A stretch of 64,000 nucleotides of DNA from Caldisericales bacterium (GTDB lineage: Bacteria; Caldisericota; Caldisericia; JAAYUI01): positions 62,001 to 126,000 of the forward strand of contig JAAYUI010000019.1 of the NCBI GenBank assembly GCA_012517765.1, read 5' to 3'. Shown here piece after piece: positions 8,153-17,104 of the stretch. The notes under the pieces were generated by a model, which searched no databases, was not told the origin of the DNA, and saw only the letters and a program-made list of their open reading frames with translations. How positions within the stretch are numbered: the first letter of the stretch is position 1; each line of letters begins with the position of its first letter. A program made the position numbers and the translations under genes.

Positions 8153-8818
8153 ATGAAAACAATCCTTGTTGACTTCGAAAAATGCGTTGGTTGCAGGCTC
8201 TGTGAGAGAGCCTGTCTAAAAAAACACACACCTGAAGGCTCTGAAATACCCCACGAGATCGACAAACAGCTCTCGAAACAGAGGGTCCATGTGGAACTTG
8301 CCGGAACCAGGCCCTACCCGTTAAGGTGCAGGCACTGTGACGATGCTCCATGCGTAACGGCGTGCATGACCGGTGCAATGCACTTTGACCCTGAAACTGG
8401 AATGGTCAACGTTGATTACGACAAATGTATCGCATGCTGGATGTGCGTCATGAACTGCCCATACGGCGGAGTGCTTCCCAATGAGGACTACACCAAGGTA
8501 CTCAAATGTGACAGGTGTCTTGATGTTCCAATACCGGCCTGCGTGGACGCGTGCCCGAAAGATGCGCTTGTCTACGAAGAAGTCGAGATGAGGGACGACA
8601 ATCTCTGTGTTGGTTGCGGACTTTGCGTCGAGGTGTGCCCGTTTGGCGCCATCACCATGGTGCAGACAGAGAGGGGCCTTAAGGCCAGGACAAACTCCGA
8701 GCTTTGCAGGGGGTGCTCTCTCTGTTCAACAAGCTGTCCTTACGGTGCGATATTCATGAATTATCATACCACAGACAAACTCTCCGACCAGATTAGAGAA
8801 ATCATCAGGTCATACTAG
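8153..8818 (+). CDS. Six-motif 4Fe-4S polyferredoxin (HycB/CooF-like)
   Basis: 221 residues with 24 cysteines in six groups: CVGCRLCERAC, CRHCDDAPCVTAC, CIACWMCVMNC, CDRCLDVPIPACVDAC, CVGCGLCVEVC and CRGCSLCSTSC. The first four groups match the electron-transfer subunit family HycB/CooF/DmsB. The last two look like an added 2[4Fe-4S] ferredoxin unit, so up to six clusters could bind. It is cytosolic, with no Tat or Sec signal. A perfect AGGAGG lies 5 bases before the ATG. It probably shuttles electrons between the adjacent FAD oxidoreductase and the Hdr/Mvh complex. Confidence 0.9.
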   Translation: MKTILVDFEKCVGCRLCERACLKKHTPEGSEIPHEIDKQLSKQRVHVELAGTRPYPLRCRHCDDAPCVTACMTGAMHFDPETGMVNVDYDKCIACWMCVMNCPYGGVLPNEDYTKVLKCDRCLDVPIPACVDACPKDALVYEEVEMRDDNLCVGCGLCVEVCPFGAITMVQTERGLKARTNSELCRGCSLCSTSCPYGAIFMNYHTTDKLSDQIREIIRSY

Positions 8819-8826
8819 GGGGACAA

Positions 8827-9612
8827 ATGGAACAACAACCAGCAAAAAGAGGAATATTCAACCCAAAAATTGTCGCTTTTGTTTGTAACTGGTGCTCCTC
8901 GGCCTCCGGAGACCTTGTGGGTCCGATAAGGGCCCCATACAGGGGTGTGCCAAGAATATTAAGGGTGCTCTGCTCGGGAAGGATCATGGCAGACAACGTC
9001 CTTGAAGCAATGGAGATGGGCTCAGACGGAGTTTTTGTGGCCGGATGCGACTCATACGAGTGCAACTACAGGGACGGAAACTTCATAGCAAAAAGAAGGA
9101 TGCACTTTGCAAAAAACCTTCTCAAATTTGCAGGCTTTGACCCAGGCAGGGTGGAAATTTCGCTTGGCTTCCTCCAGCTCATCAGCGACCCGCTTGAGCA
9201 ATTCAGGAAAAAAATTCTAAAACTTGGGCCACTTGGCCAGGCAGAAACTGAAAACTTTACCCCTGAGGACGTCAGGGAAAAACTCATGATGGCAAGAAAA
9301 GTCACCCAGGACCCTGAAATAGGCTGGATGGTGGGCAAGGAAAACCAGCTCACCGAAATAGGCAACACCTATGATCTCAAGATATCCCAGCAAGAATTTG
9401 ACGAGATGATCATTGACAAGATCAAGCACAAGTATCGTCTCTACGCCGTGCTTGGCAAAATTGACAAGATACCGATGACAATACCGGAAATCGCAAAACA
9501 GTCGAATTTTCCGGAACCTGAAGTGTTCAATCTCATACAGGAGCTTGAACATTCCGGAATGGTGAACGAGGCGGGGTTGTCCGGCAGATATTTCCAGTAC
9601 ATCCAGGCCTGA
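8827..9612 (+). CDS. MvhD-like Fe-S subunit with C-terminal extension
   Basis: 261 residues, much longer than ordinary MvhD (about 140-150). The N-terminal 100 residues match MvhD, a [2Fe-2S] subunit linking MvhAG hydrogenase to HdrA. The cysteines are kept (FVCNWCSSASGD, VLCSGRI, VAGCDSYECNYRDGN). Beyond about residue 130 there is extra sequence, ending in a segment that looks like a small winged-helix (IPMTIPEIAKQSNFPEPEVFNLIQELEHSGMVNE). It is the first of two mvhD homologues in the operon and is more divergent than the one beside mvhG. It may dock a different donor, such as the polyferredoxin/FAD pair just upstream. Confidence 0.85.
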   Translation: MEQQPAKRGIFNPKIVAFVCNWCSSASGDLVGPIRAPYRGVPRILRVLCSGRIMADNVLEAMEMGSDGVFVAGCDSYECNYRDGNFIAKRRMHFAKNLLKFAGFDPGRVEISLGFLQLISDPLEQFRKKILKLGPLGQAETENFTPEDVREKLMMARKVTQDPEIGWMVGKENQLTEIGNTYDLKISQQEFDEMIIDKIKHKYRLYAVLGKIDKIPMTIPEIAKQSNFPEPEVFNLIQELEHSGMVNEAGLSGRYFQYIQA

Positions 9613-9622
9613 AAGGAGCACC

Positions 9623-12600
9623 ATGACAACAACAGGAAAAACTGACAAAACATTTGGTTCGGTGCTCGTTGTGGGTGGTGGCATCGGAGGAATCCAGACA
9701 TCCCTTGACCTTGTCGAAGCAGGCTTCAAGGTCTACATGGTGGAGAGCTCGCCGGCAATTGGCGGTGTAATGGCCCAGTTGGACAAGACGTTCCCGACCA
9801 ACGACTGCTCGATGTGCATCCTCTCTCCAAAACTGGTCTCATGCGGCAGGAACCAGAACATTGAAATAATCACCAACGCCGAGGTGACCCACGTTACCGG
9901 GCGCCCTGGCAATTTCAAGGCCAACGTAAATGTTTATCCAAGATACGTTGACCCAAAACTCTGCACAGGTTGTGGAACGTGCATGCAATATTGTCCAGTC
10001 CACTGCATATCGGGATTCAACGAGGGGCTGGCTGGCAAAAAGGCCATCTTCATCGAGTTCCCTCAGGCCATACCGCTCGTGGCAACAATCGACAGAAACG
10101 CATGCATAGGCTGCCAGATGTGCGAAAATGTCTGCCTTGCCAAAGCTGTAAAGTACTCAGACAAGCAAGAGGAAAGAACGCTTGATGTCGGAGCTGTCAT
10201 ACTGGCCCCTGGTTTCGAAGAGTTCAGGCCAGAGTTGAAATCCGAATATGGCTACGGCAGGTATCCAAACGTCATCAGCTCGATACAATTTGAGCGCGTC
10301 CTGAACGCCTCTGGCCCATATCAGGGCCACGTTTTGAGGCCATCTGATGGCAAAATCCCGAAAAAAATCGCCTGGCTCCAGTGCATCGGCTCCAGGGACC
10401 CCAAAGCCGGAAAACCCTACTGCTCAGCCGTTTGTTGCATGTACGCCACAAAAGAAGCAATCATGACAAGAGAGCACGTCCCGGACATTGAACAGACAAT
10501 CTTCATCATGGACATGAGGGCGGTAGGCAAAGGGTTCGAGCAATACTACAACAGGGCACAAAATGAATACGGCATCCGTTACATACGCTCCCGCATCCCG
10601 GAAGTCATGGAAGACCCTGTAACACATGACCTTACGCTCAGGTATGAATCTGAAGATGGTACTGAAAAAACCGAAACCTTCGACCTCGTCGTGCTATCAG
10701 TCGGACTCCAGACCTCGGAGACGGTAAAAAAACTTGCAGACAACCTCGGGTTGGAAATGTCCGAAGACGGCTTTGCCAAAACCGACTACACAAACCCGCT
10801 TTCAACAAGCAGGAGCGGAATCTATGTGGCCGGCGCTTTCTCTGGTCCCAAAGACATTCCGGAGACCGTGGCGCAGGCAATCGGGGCTTCAGCCAAAGCT
10901 GGTGCCGATTGCGCAGCAGGAAGGGCAACCTGCCTGGTGGAAAAAGAGTATCCACCACAAACAGATGTCCTTGGCGAAGAGCCAAGAATCGGAGTTTTTA
11001 TCTGCCATTGCGGCATCAACATAGCAAACACGGTCGATGTCGTCGATGTAATGGACTACGCAAAAACACTGCCAAACGTTGTTGTTGCAGAACACAATCT
11101 CTACACATGCTCCCAGGACACCCAGAAACTGATTTCCAAATCAATAAAAGACAACAACCTGAACAGGGTTGTTGTGGCTTCCTGCACCCCAAGGACCCAT
11201 GAGCCACTTTTCCAGGAAACTCTGAGGGAATCAGGATTAAACCCATATCTGGTTGAGATGGCAAACATCAGGGAACACTGCTCGTGGATACACCAGGGTG
11301 ACCCGGCCAATGCAACAGAAAAGGCAAGAGACCTCGTAAGGGTCGCGGTTGCAAAGGCCAGAATGCTCCAGCCACTCGCCAGAAGGTCGCTGCCGGTAAC
11401 CCAGTCTGCCCTTGTGATTGGCGGTGGCGCGGCTGGAATGAATGCCGCTCTGGACATAGCCAGAAATGGCTACCCCGTCACGCTCATTGAAAAAACGGAC
11501 GAGCTGGGTGGAAATCTCAAATATGCCAGATACACCAACGAAGTTGGCGACATGCAGGCATATCTCAAATCACTCATTTTTGAGGCCACCAGAAACAAGC
11601 TCATAACAATCAAGACGAACACTGTTCTTGGCGATCTGTCCGGCTCAGTTGGCAGTTTCAAGCCAGTTCTCAAAAACACGACCACAGGAGAAAAAGAAGA
11701 GATAAGCGTAGGTGCAATAGTTGTTGCAACAGGCGCCAACCAACACAAACCAAAAGAATATCTCTATGGCGAAGATCCAAAAGTACTCACCCAGCTTGAG
11801 TTTGAGAAAAAACTTATAGAGGGAAACGGCGTCAAGAACGCAAAATCCATTGTAATGATACAGTGCGTCGGCTCCAGAAACGACGAGCATCCATACTGCT
11901 CCCGTATATGCTGTTCAACGGCAGTAGCAAACGCCAATCTCGCAAAAGAGGAAAACCCGAACGCAGAAGTTTATATCCTATACAGGGACATCCGCACCTA
12001 TGGATTCAGGGAACACTATTACAACAAGGCAAGGGAAAAGGGTGTAATCTTTGTCAGATGGGACCCGGACCACAAACCAGAGGTCATCAAGCATGATGGC
12101 AAGCTCTTTGTCAGGGTAAATGACCCGGTCCTCAGGACAACGCTTGAGATACCCGCAGACCTTCTGATCCTGTCATCCGGCGTTGAGCCAAACCCCGACA
12201 ACAAGGACATCGGAACAATTCTCAAAGTACCAATCAACGATGAGGGTTTCTTCCTTGAGGCCCACGTCAAGCTCCGCCCGGTGGACTTCGCAACAGACGG
12301 CGTCTATCTTGCAGGAATGGCCTACCATCCAAGGATGCTCGATGAAACGCTTGCCCAGGCAAGTGCCGCCGCAGGAAGGGCACTCACCGTAATATCAAAG
12401 GACAAACTCCTTTCTGAAGCAGCAATTGCCAATGTAAATGAAGACATCTGCGATGCCTGCAGGATATGCCTTCCAATGTGCCCATACAGCGCAATAAACT
12501 TGAAAAATGTTGGCGAGAAACAGGTTGCAAATGTCGATGAGGCACTGTGCAAGGGCTGTGGCGCCTGTGCGGCGGCCTGCCCATCTGGAGCCATGGAGCA

Positions 12601-12667
12601 ACTCGGCTTCACAACAAAACAGCTTGCATCCATGATTGATGCAGTTTTGGAGGAGGCGGTAAAGTGA
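9623..12667 (+). CDS. hdrA: Heterodisulfide reductase subunit A, double-length
   Basis: 1014 residues; classical HdrA has about 650. HdrA is the FAD protein that bifurcates electrons in the Hdr complex. Residues about 1-450 form one HdrA-like unit: FAD motif VVGGGIGGIQTS, NDCSMCILSPKLVSC, and a ferredoxin insert with CTGCGTCMQYCP and CIGCQMCENVC. From about residue 453 (GVFICHCGIN) a second, canonical HdrA unit begins, with ASCTPRTHEPLF, a second FAD motif VIGGGAAGMNAALDIA, and a closing ferredoxin (CDACRICLPMCP, CKGCGACAAACP). This implies two flavins and at least four cubane clusters. An AAGGAG site precedes the ATG; the stop overlaps the next gene. Confidence 0.93.
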   Translation: MTTTGKTDKTFGSVLVVGGGIGGIQTSLDLVEAGFKVYMVESSPAIGGVMAQLDKTFPTNDCSMCILSPKLVSCGRNQNIEIITNAEVTHVTGRPGNFKANVNVYPRYVDPKLCTGCGTCMQYCPVHCISGFNEGLAGKKAIFIEFPQAIPLVATIDRNACIGCQMCENVCLAKAVKYSDKQEERTLDVGAVILAPGFEEFRPELKSEYGYGRYPNVISSIQFERVLNASGPYQGHVLRPSDGKIPKKIAWLQCIGSRDPKAGKPYCSAVCCMYATKEAIMTREHVPDIEQTIFIMDMRAVGKGFEQYYNRAQNEYGIRYIRSRIPEVMEDPVTHDLTLRYESEDGTEKTETFDLVVLSVGLQTSETVKKLADNLGLEMSEDGFAKTDYTNPLSTSRSGIYVAGAFSGPKDIPETVAQAIGASAKAGADCAAGRATCLVEKEYPPQTDVLGEEPRIGVFICHCGINIANTVDVVDVMDYAKTLPNVVVAEHNLYTCSQDTQKLISKSIKDNNLNRVVVASCTPRTHEPLFQETLRESGLNPYLVEMANIREHCSWIHQGDPANATEKARDLVRVAVAKARMLQPLARRSLPVTQSALVIGGGAAGMNAALDIARNGYPVTLIEKTDELGGNLKYARYTNEVGDMQAYLKSLIFEATRNKLITIKTNTVLGDLSGSVGSFKPVLKNTTTGEKEEISVGAIVVATGANQHKPKEYLYGEDPKVLTQLEFEKKLIEGNGVKNAKSIVMIQCVGSRNDEHPYCSRICCSTAVANANLAKEENPNAEVYILYRDIRTYGFREHYYNKAREKGVIFVRWDPDHKPEVIKHDGKLFVRVNDPVLRTTLEIPADLLILSSGVEPNPDNKDIGTILKVPINDEGFFLEAHVKLRPVDFATDGVYLAGMAYHPRMLDETLAQASAAAGRALTVISKDKLLSEAAIANVNEDICDACRICLPMCPYSAINLKNVGEKQVANVDEALCKGCGACAAACPSGAMEQLGFTTKQLASMIDAVLEEAVK

Positions 12668-13122
12668 GCGCAGAAAAAAACAAACCCCTGATTGTCGTTC
12701 TTTCATGCAACTGGTGCACTTATGCCGGTGCCGACCTTGCAGGCGTATCAAGGTTCCAGATGCCGACAAATTTCAGGTTGATTCGAACAATGTGTAGCGC
12801 AAGAATCGACCCGGAACTTGTCCTGAAGGCCTTTGCAAAAGGCGCCGATGGTGTGATAGTAGCCGGGTGCCACCCTGGAGATTGCCATTACATATCAGGG
12901 AACTACAGGGAGAGGAGAAGGATAAAACTCCTTGAAATGATGCTCAAACAAATCGGCATATCCCCAAAAAGGTTCGCCCTGGAATGGATTTCTGCATCTG
13001 AAGGCCAGAAATTTGCCGACACAATGAGAAACTTCTCCGCCCAGATTGACAGGCTTGGGATGTCGCCAATAAGAACCAGGCTCATGGAAGAGAATGAAAG
13101 AAAGGAAGTGGCCCATGTCTGA
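12664..13122 (+). CDS. mvhD: F420-non-reducing hydrogenase iron-sulfur subunit D
   Basis: 152 residues, normal MvhD length. It holds a [2Fe-2S] cluster and relays electrons from the hydrogenase MvhAG to HdrA. Typical motifs are SCNWCTYAGADLAG, RTMCSARIDP and VAGCHPGDCHYISGN. The GTG at 12664 overlaps the hdrA stop and follows a GGAGGAGG site, which fixes the start. The 3' end overlaps mvhG by 8 bases. This is the canonical copy; the other mvhD-like gene at 8827 is longer and more divergent. Confidence 0.93.
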   Translation: MSAEKNKPLIVVLSCNWCTYAGADLAGVSRFQMPTNFRLIRTMCSARIDPELVLKAFAKGADGVIVAGCHPGDCHYISGNYRERRRIKLLEMMLKQIGISPKRFALEWISASEGQKFADTMRNFSAQIDRLGMSPIRTRLMEENERKEVAHV

Positions 13123-14134
13123 AAAAATTAGACTTGCCATTGCCACTGCTGCCACATGCGATGGCTGCGACATGGCCATAATCGACATTGACGGGATGCT
13201 CCTCGACCTTCTCGACATAGCCGACATAGTGTTCTCCCAGACCTACGTCGACACCAAATACGAAGACCTCGAAAAGATGCCTGACGGATACATCACTGCT
13301 TCACTGGTGCACGGCTCCATGAGAGATGAAGAAAACGTCCACCTTGCAAAACTGCTCAGGAAGAAATCGAAGCTGATGGTGGCTTTTGGCGCCTGTTCGG
13401 CATTTGGTGGGATACCGTCACTTGCCAATTCCGTAAAAGGTGGAATGGGCAAGATATGGCAAACTGTCTACGGGAAAGATACAGCATCAACAGTCAACCC
13501 AGAGGGTACAACGCCACAACACAAGTGGAAAACGCCCCTTGGGAGGACGCTCACACTGCCAGAGGCAGAACAAAAGATAGTCCCGATGGACAGAATCATT
13601 GACGTTGACTACTACCTTCCTGGTTGCCCGCCTGCCGTATCAACCATAAAAACCTTTGTCGGGGCAGTGCACAGCCACGTCACAAAAGGAACACCGCTCC
13701 CGCCAAAAGGTGCAATAATCGCCTCGGAAAAAACCCTTTGCGAAGAGTGTCCGAGGGTAAAACCTGAAAGATACAACATCAAGAAGATCAACAGGCCCTA
13801 CGAAATCGAGCTTGATCCTGAAAAGTGCTTCCTTGAACAGGGCATAATCTGCCTTGGTGTTGCAACAAGGGCTGGCTGTGGCGCCCAGTGCACAAAAGTC
13901 GGCAACATGCCATGCAGGGGATGCTATGGTCCGACCGGGCTCGTACTGGACCAGGGTGCTTCAATGCTTTCAGCCCTTGGATCAATACTGGACATGACCG
14001 ACCACGAGCTTGACATGACCGATGATGAACTGGAAAAGATCGTAGCACAGGTTCCCGACCCACTGGGCACCTTCTACAGATATACCTTTGGAAATGCAAT
14101 CATCAACGAGGCCGTTGAGGACGCGGAGGAATAA
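13115..14134 (+). CDS. mvhG: [NiFe]-hydrogenase small subunit
   Basis: 339 residues. This small subunit carries three Fe-S clusters that wire the NiFe site to MvhD. Proximal-cluster cysteines are in TCDGCDMA, GACSAFGG and LPGCPPAV. Medial and distal clusters use CEECPR, GAQC and MPCRGCYGPTG. The ATG at 13115 is chosen because it overlaps the mvhD stop and follows AAAGGAAG; an in-frame codon at 13094 is less likely. No Tat signal is present, so the enzyme is cytosolic, in line with a group 3c (Mvh-type) hydrogenase. mvhA follows after 5 bases. Confidence 0.95.
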   Translation: MSEKIRLAIATAATCDGCDMAIIDIDGMLLDLLDIADIVFSQTYVDTKYEDLEKMPDGYITASLVHGSMRDEENVHLAKLLRKKSKLMVAFGACSAFGGIPSLANSVKGGMGKIWQTVYGKDTASTVNPEGTTPQHKWKTPLGRTLTLPEAEQKIVPMDRIIDVDYYLPGCPPAVSTIKTFVGAVHSHVTKGTPLPPKGAIIASEKTLCEECPRVKPERYNIKKINRPYEIELDPEKCFLEQGIICLGVATRAGCGAQCTKVGNMPCRGCYGPTGLVLDQGASMLSALGSILDMTDHELDMTDDELEKIVAQVPDPLGTFYRYTFGNAIINEAVEDAEE

Positions 14135-14139
14135 GCAAA

Positions 14140-15642
14140 ATGGCAGAACCAATCATCTTTGATGAAAAACACAGGGCTGAAACCAACCAGATAACAATTT
14201 CCCCAGGGACAAGGCTCGACGGACATGTAAAGATAGAGATCTTCCTCGACAGCTTCGGCAATGTTGACGAGTGCTTCTTCCAGATCGTGGAGTTAAGGGG
14301 TTTCGAGGAATTTTGCAAGGGCAGGCCGGTTGAAGAACTGCCACGCATAGTGACCCAGCTTTGCGGAATATGCCCATGGGCGCACCACCTCGCATCATCA
14401 AAGGCTCTGGACATGATGTTTGATGTCGATCCGCCAAAAACGGCCAAGATGCTCAGGGAGGCCGCATACTGCGGGCATTACATACACTCCCACATCTCCC
14501 ACTTCTATGCACTCGGCGCACCAGATTTTGTTCGCGGCCCGGGAGCACCGGCATCCAAAAGAAACGTTGTTGGCGTAATTGAGGCTGTTGGCAGGGAGCT
14601 TGGCGCAGAGGTCCTTCATACAAGGGTCATGGCCCAGGACATCCAGGCCAGGATCGGCGGAAGGGCGACCCATCCAGTCTTCGGGCTTCCAGGCGGGATC
14701 AGCAAGCCGATTTCCAAGGAAGATCGCACCGAGATGCTCTCACAGGCAAAAACACTGCTGGAGTTTGCCAAAAAAACTGTCAAAATCCTCGAAGCAGTGG
14801 TTCTTTCCAACAAGGCATACCTCGATATCATCACCAACAAAGATTTGTATTACCACGAAAGTTACCACATGGGCCTTGTGGACGAAAACAACCACGCGAA
14901 TTTCTACGACGGAAAAGTCAGGGTAATTGATCCGAGGGGCAAGGAATTCACCAAATTTGAGGCCAAAAACTACCTGGAGGAAGTAGCAGAGCAGGTAATG
15001 CCATGGAGCTACCTCAAATTCCCGTATCTGAGGAAAATTGGATGGAAAGGCCTGACAGACGGCCCGGAATCTGGGCTGACAAGAGTTGCGCCCCTCTCCA
15101 GACTTAACGTGTCAAAAGGAATGGCAACACCACTGGCAAACGCAGAGTGGCAGAGGTTCATGGACACGCTGGGCGGCGCGCCGGTACATTTCAGCCTTGC
15201 AAACCATTGGGCAAGGGTCATCGAGCTGGTCTATGCTTGCGAGAGGCTGGTTGAACTGCTCTCCGACGATCAGATAACTGACCCAAAAGTCAGGAACATA
15301 CCAACCACAAACAAGAGGGTTGGGATGGGAATTGTCGAGGCACCAAGGGGAACACTCATACACCACTACGAGTCCGACGAAAACGCCATGGTCACAAAAG
15401 TAAACATGATCGTTGCAACAGCCTTCAACCACGGTGCAATATGCATCGACACAGCAAAAGCCGCAAGAGGGCTCATAAAAGACGGCATGGTTTCCGATGG
15501 TATCCTCAATATGGTGGAAATGGCCTTCAGGGCTTATGATCCATGCTTCTCATGCGCCACACACTCGCTCCCTGGCCAGATGCCACTGGAAGTCAGGGTC
15601 CATAACAGCAACGGCGAAATCACACAAACGCTGAGGAAATAA
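14140..15642 (+). CDS. mvhA: [NiFe]-hydrogenase large subunit
   Basis: 500 residues, containing the Ni-Fe(CN)2CO active site. The four nickel cysteines are C75 and C78 (QLCGICPWAH) and C469 and C472 (DPCFSCATH). The codon at 469 is TGC, so this is not a selenocysteine enzyme. After the conserved H475 there are 25 more residues, which the maturation protease would remove once nickel is inserted; the protease gene follows with no gap. Together with mvhG, mvhD and hdrABC this predicts an H2-oxidising, or reversible, complex coupled to ferredoxin and a disulfide-type acceptor. Confidence 0.95.
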   Translation: MAEPIIFDEKHRAETNQITISPGTRLDGHVKIEIFLDSFGNVDECFFQIVELRGFEEFCKGRPVEELPRIVTQLCGICPWAHHLASSKALDMMFDVDPPKTAKMLREAAYCGHYIHSHISHFYALGAPDFVRGPGAPASKRNVVGVIEAVGRELGAEVLHTRVMAQDIQARIGGRATHPVFGLPGGISKPISKEDRTEMLSQAKTLLEFAKKTVKILEAVVLSNKAYLDIITNKDLYYHESYHMGLVDENNHANFYDGKVRVIDPRGKEFTKFEAKNYLEEVAEQVMPWSYLKFPYLRKIGWKGLTDGPESGLTRVAPLSRLNVSKGMATPLANAEWQRFMDTLGGAPVHFSLANHWARVIELVYACERLVELLSDDQITDPKVRNIPTTNKRVGMGIVEAPRGTLIHHYESDENAMVTKVNMIVATAFNHGAICIDTAKAARGLIKDGMVSDGILNMVEMAFRAYDPCFSCATHSLPGQMPLEVRVHNSNGEITQTLRK

Positions 15643-16101
15643 TTGTCAAAAATTTTCATAGGACTCGGCAACCCAATCCTCTCAGATGATGCAGTCGGGT
15701 TGAGGATCCTTGAGGCTTTAAGGTCAAAAAATGAGGGCAGGGCAACTTTCATGGAGGCAAACTCCGGTGGTCTTGCCCTTCTTGACATGGTGCAGGGCTT
15801 TGACGAGGCCGTGCTCATCGACTCAATCATGACCGGCCAGGTGTCGCCAGGCACATTAATGGTTTTTTCGCTCCAGGATTTTTCGGAAACAAGGCACGCA
15901 AGCAACCTGCACGACGTGAATTTTGCAACAGCACTTGAAATTGGCAAAAACCACGGGCTGAAGATACCAGACAGATTCACAATCTACGCGGTAGAAGTCA
16001 GCGAGGTGCTGACATTTTCGGCCACAATGACGCTCGAAGTTGAAACATCCCTTCAAAAAATCATTTCGGAAATAGCCGCAAGAGAAAATCTTCTGGCTTG
16101 A
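15643..16101 (+). CDS. Hydrogenase maturation protease (HycI/HyaD family)
   Basis: 152 residues. It cleaves the C-terminal extension of the large subunit after nickel loading. Family features are GLGNPILSDDAVGLR (metal ligand Asp), VLIDSIMTG (second Asp) and HDVNFATALEIG (His). The TTG start at 15643 directly follows the mvhA stop (TAATTG); the MSKIFIGLGN start matches the family N-terminus, so the rare codon is credible. Immediate linkage suggests it is dedicated to MvhA. It is the last gene of the operon. The weak hairpin that begins at its stop (16100-16118) has no U-tract. Confidence 0.92.
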   Translation: MSKIFIGLGNPILSDDAVGLRILEALRSKNEGRATFMEANSGGLALLDMVQGFDEAVLIDSIMTGQVSPGTLMVFSLQDFSETRHASNLHDVNFATALEIGKNHGLKIPDRFTIYAVEVSEVLTFSATMTLEVETSLQKIISEIAARENLLA

Positions 16102-16156
16102 TTTTGTCAGCCAAAATCCCACAAAAAAATAATTTCGCAAATTAAACCTACGAAAT

Positions 16157-16203
16157 TATAAAACCGACAAAAAATCCTTTTTGTGTGACAAAATGATGTC
16201 ACA
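16157..16203 (+). promoter_or_regulatory. Promoter -10 candidate and dyad at the start of the orphan gene
   Basis: TATAAA at 16157-16162 could be a -10 box; the TTCGCA 17 bases upstream is a poor -35. TGTGACA (16184-16190) and TGTCACA (16197-16203) form a perfect 7-base inverted repeat around 6 bases and cover the likely start codon, as an operator or a start-blocking hairpin would. Confidence 0.35.
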
Positions 16204-17104
16204 TGCCATGAATATCATTTGCCGCATGGAAAAACTTTCAAACCTCTTTGAGTTTGAATACGTCCTGAATGGCAGAATAGCTTCGCACTGCCTTTCAGTC
16301 TTACGAAGGGGCCTTTCAAAAGACCCGGTACATGGGGAAAAAATAAGTGGTGCAGAGAGTTTTTTTGACAACATCACGCCTGGCAATGACAGGGAATGCG
16401 GCAAAAAAGGGAACATGGTGCGTGACGACGGAGGCAGGTGGGCGACAGTCCACCAGGAAAGGCTGGGACGATGGAAGGTGAGGGTCAGGGTGAGCCAGAA
16501 GGAAGGTCTTGAAGTCACACAGGCTTACCTTGACTCCTCGGGGACAATGTTTGGCTACCACAGAATGCTGTCTCAAAATTACATTCTGGCAAGATCACGG
16601 TGCAAGCTCGGGCCATTTATTGTGCCATTTTCAAAAGGTTTTGCCGTCGGAGGGCTCTTTGTTCCACACCACTCGTTTTCTGTCTTGCAGACGTGCTGGT
16701 TTTATGAGGATGGCACTGTCGTCTCGAAAGTGACGGAGTCTGAAGGCCTGCCCTCTTTTTACAGGTTCGACTACTTCATTGATGTCTACGAGGCGATGTT
16801 GCTGGACAAAAACAAAAAATGGTGCAATTTGCTGAAATTGCCAGTCTACAGCGAATATTGCGGGGCAGACAGGGAAGGCAACTCCATGATGGTGCAGGTT
16901 GATGACATTGGGGTGATGAGGTGCGGACAAATAGAGGGCCTGCCATGGGAGTGCACGTTGTCCAGAAAAAAGATACCAATGAGGGGTCCTCTTCCACCAA
17001 AAATAGGCATTCCGCTTGGCGAAAAAATATGGCTCAATTTTTTGATAAAGTGCGAAAAGCCTGTCCTCTCAGTGCTTGGGCCAAAAATGACCTTCGAAAT
17101 CTAG
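16193..17104 (+). CDS. Protein of unknown function (no recognised family)
   Basis: 303 residues from ATG 16193; TTG 16181 and ATG 16208 are alternatives and none has a Shine-Dalgarno sequence. No signal peptide or membrane helix is evident. The protein is rich in aromatic residues and scattered cysteines, without CxxC pairs. The region from about 85 to 300 has alternating polar/hydrophobic runs (KVRVRVSQKEGLEV, YLDSSGTMFGYHRML) that suggest a beta-rich fold. It lies alone between the hydrogenase operon and the sigma operon. Its stop and that of the convergent gene share one CTAG. I cannot assign a role. Confidence 0.6.
   Translation: MMSHAMNIICRMEKLSNLFEFEYVLNGRIASHCLSVLRRGLSKDPVHGEKISGAESFFDNITPGNDRECGKKGNMVRDDGGRWATVHQERLGRWKVRVRVSQKEGLEVTQAYLDSSGTMFGYHRMLSQNYILARSRCKLGPFIVPFSKGFAVGGLFVPHHSFSVLQTCWFYEDGTVVSKVTESEGLPSFYRFDYFIDVYEAMLLDKNKKWCNLLKLPVYSEYCGADREGNSMMVQVDDIGVMRCGQIEGLPWECTLSRKKIPMRGPLPPKIGIPLGEKIWLNFLIKCEKPVLSVLGPKMTFEI

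Noticed and set aside
15541-15570. Possible selenocysteine at the MvhA nickel site
   Set aside because: The first codon of the DPCxxC motif is TGC, so a normal [NiFe] site.
16100-16118. Terminator after the hydrogenase protease
   Set aside because: A 7-base AT-rich stem exists but no U-tract follows on the plus strand.
16184-16203. CRP-like site TGTGA...TCACA
   Set aside because: The half-sites are 10 bases apart instead of 6, so it is not a CRP box; kept only as an unassigned dyad.
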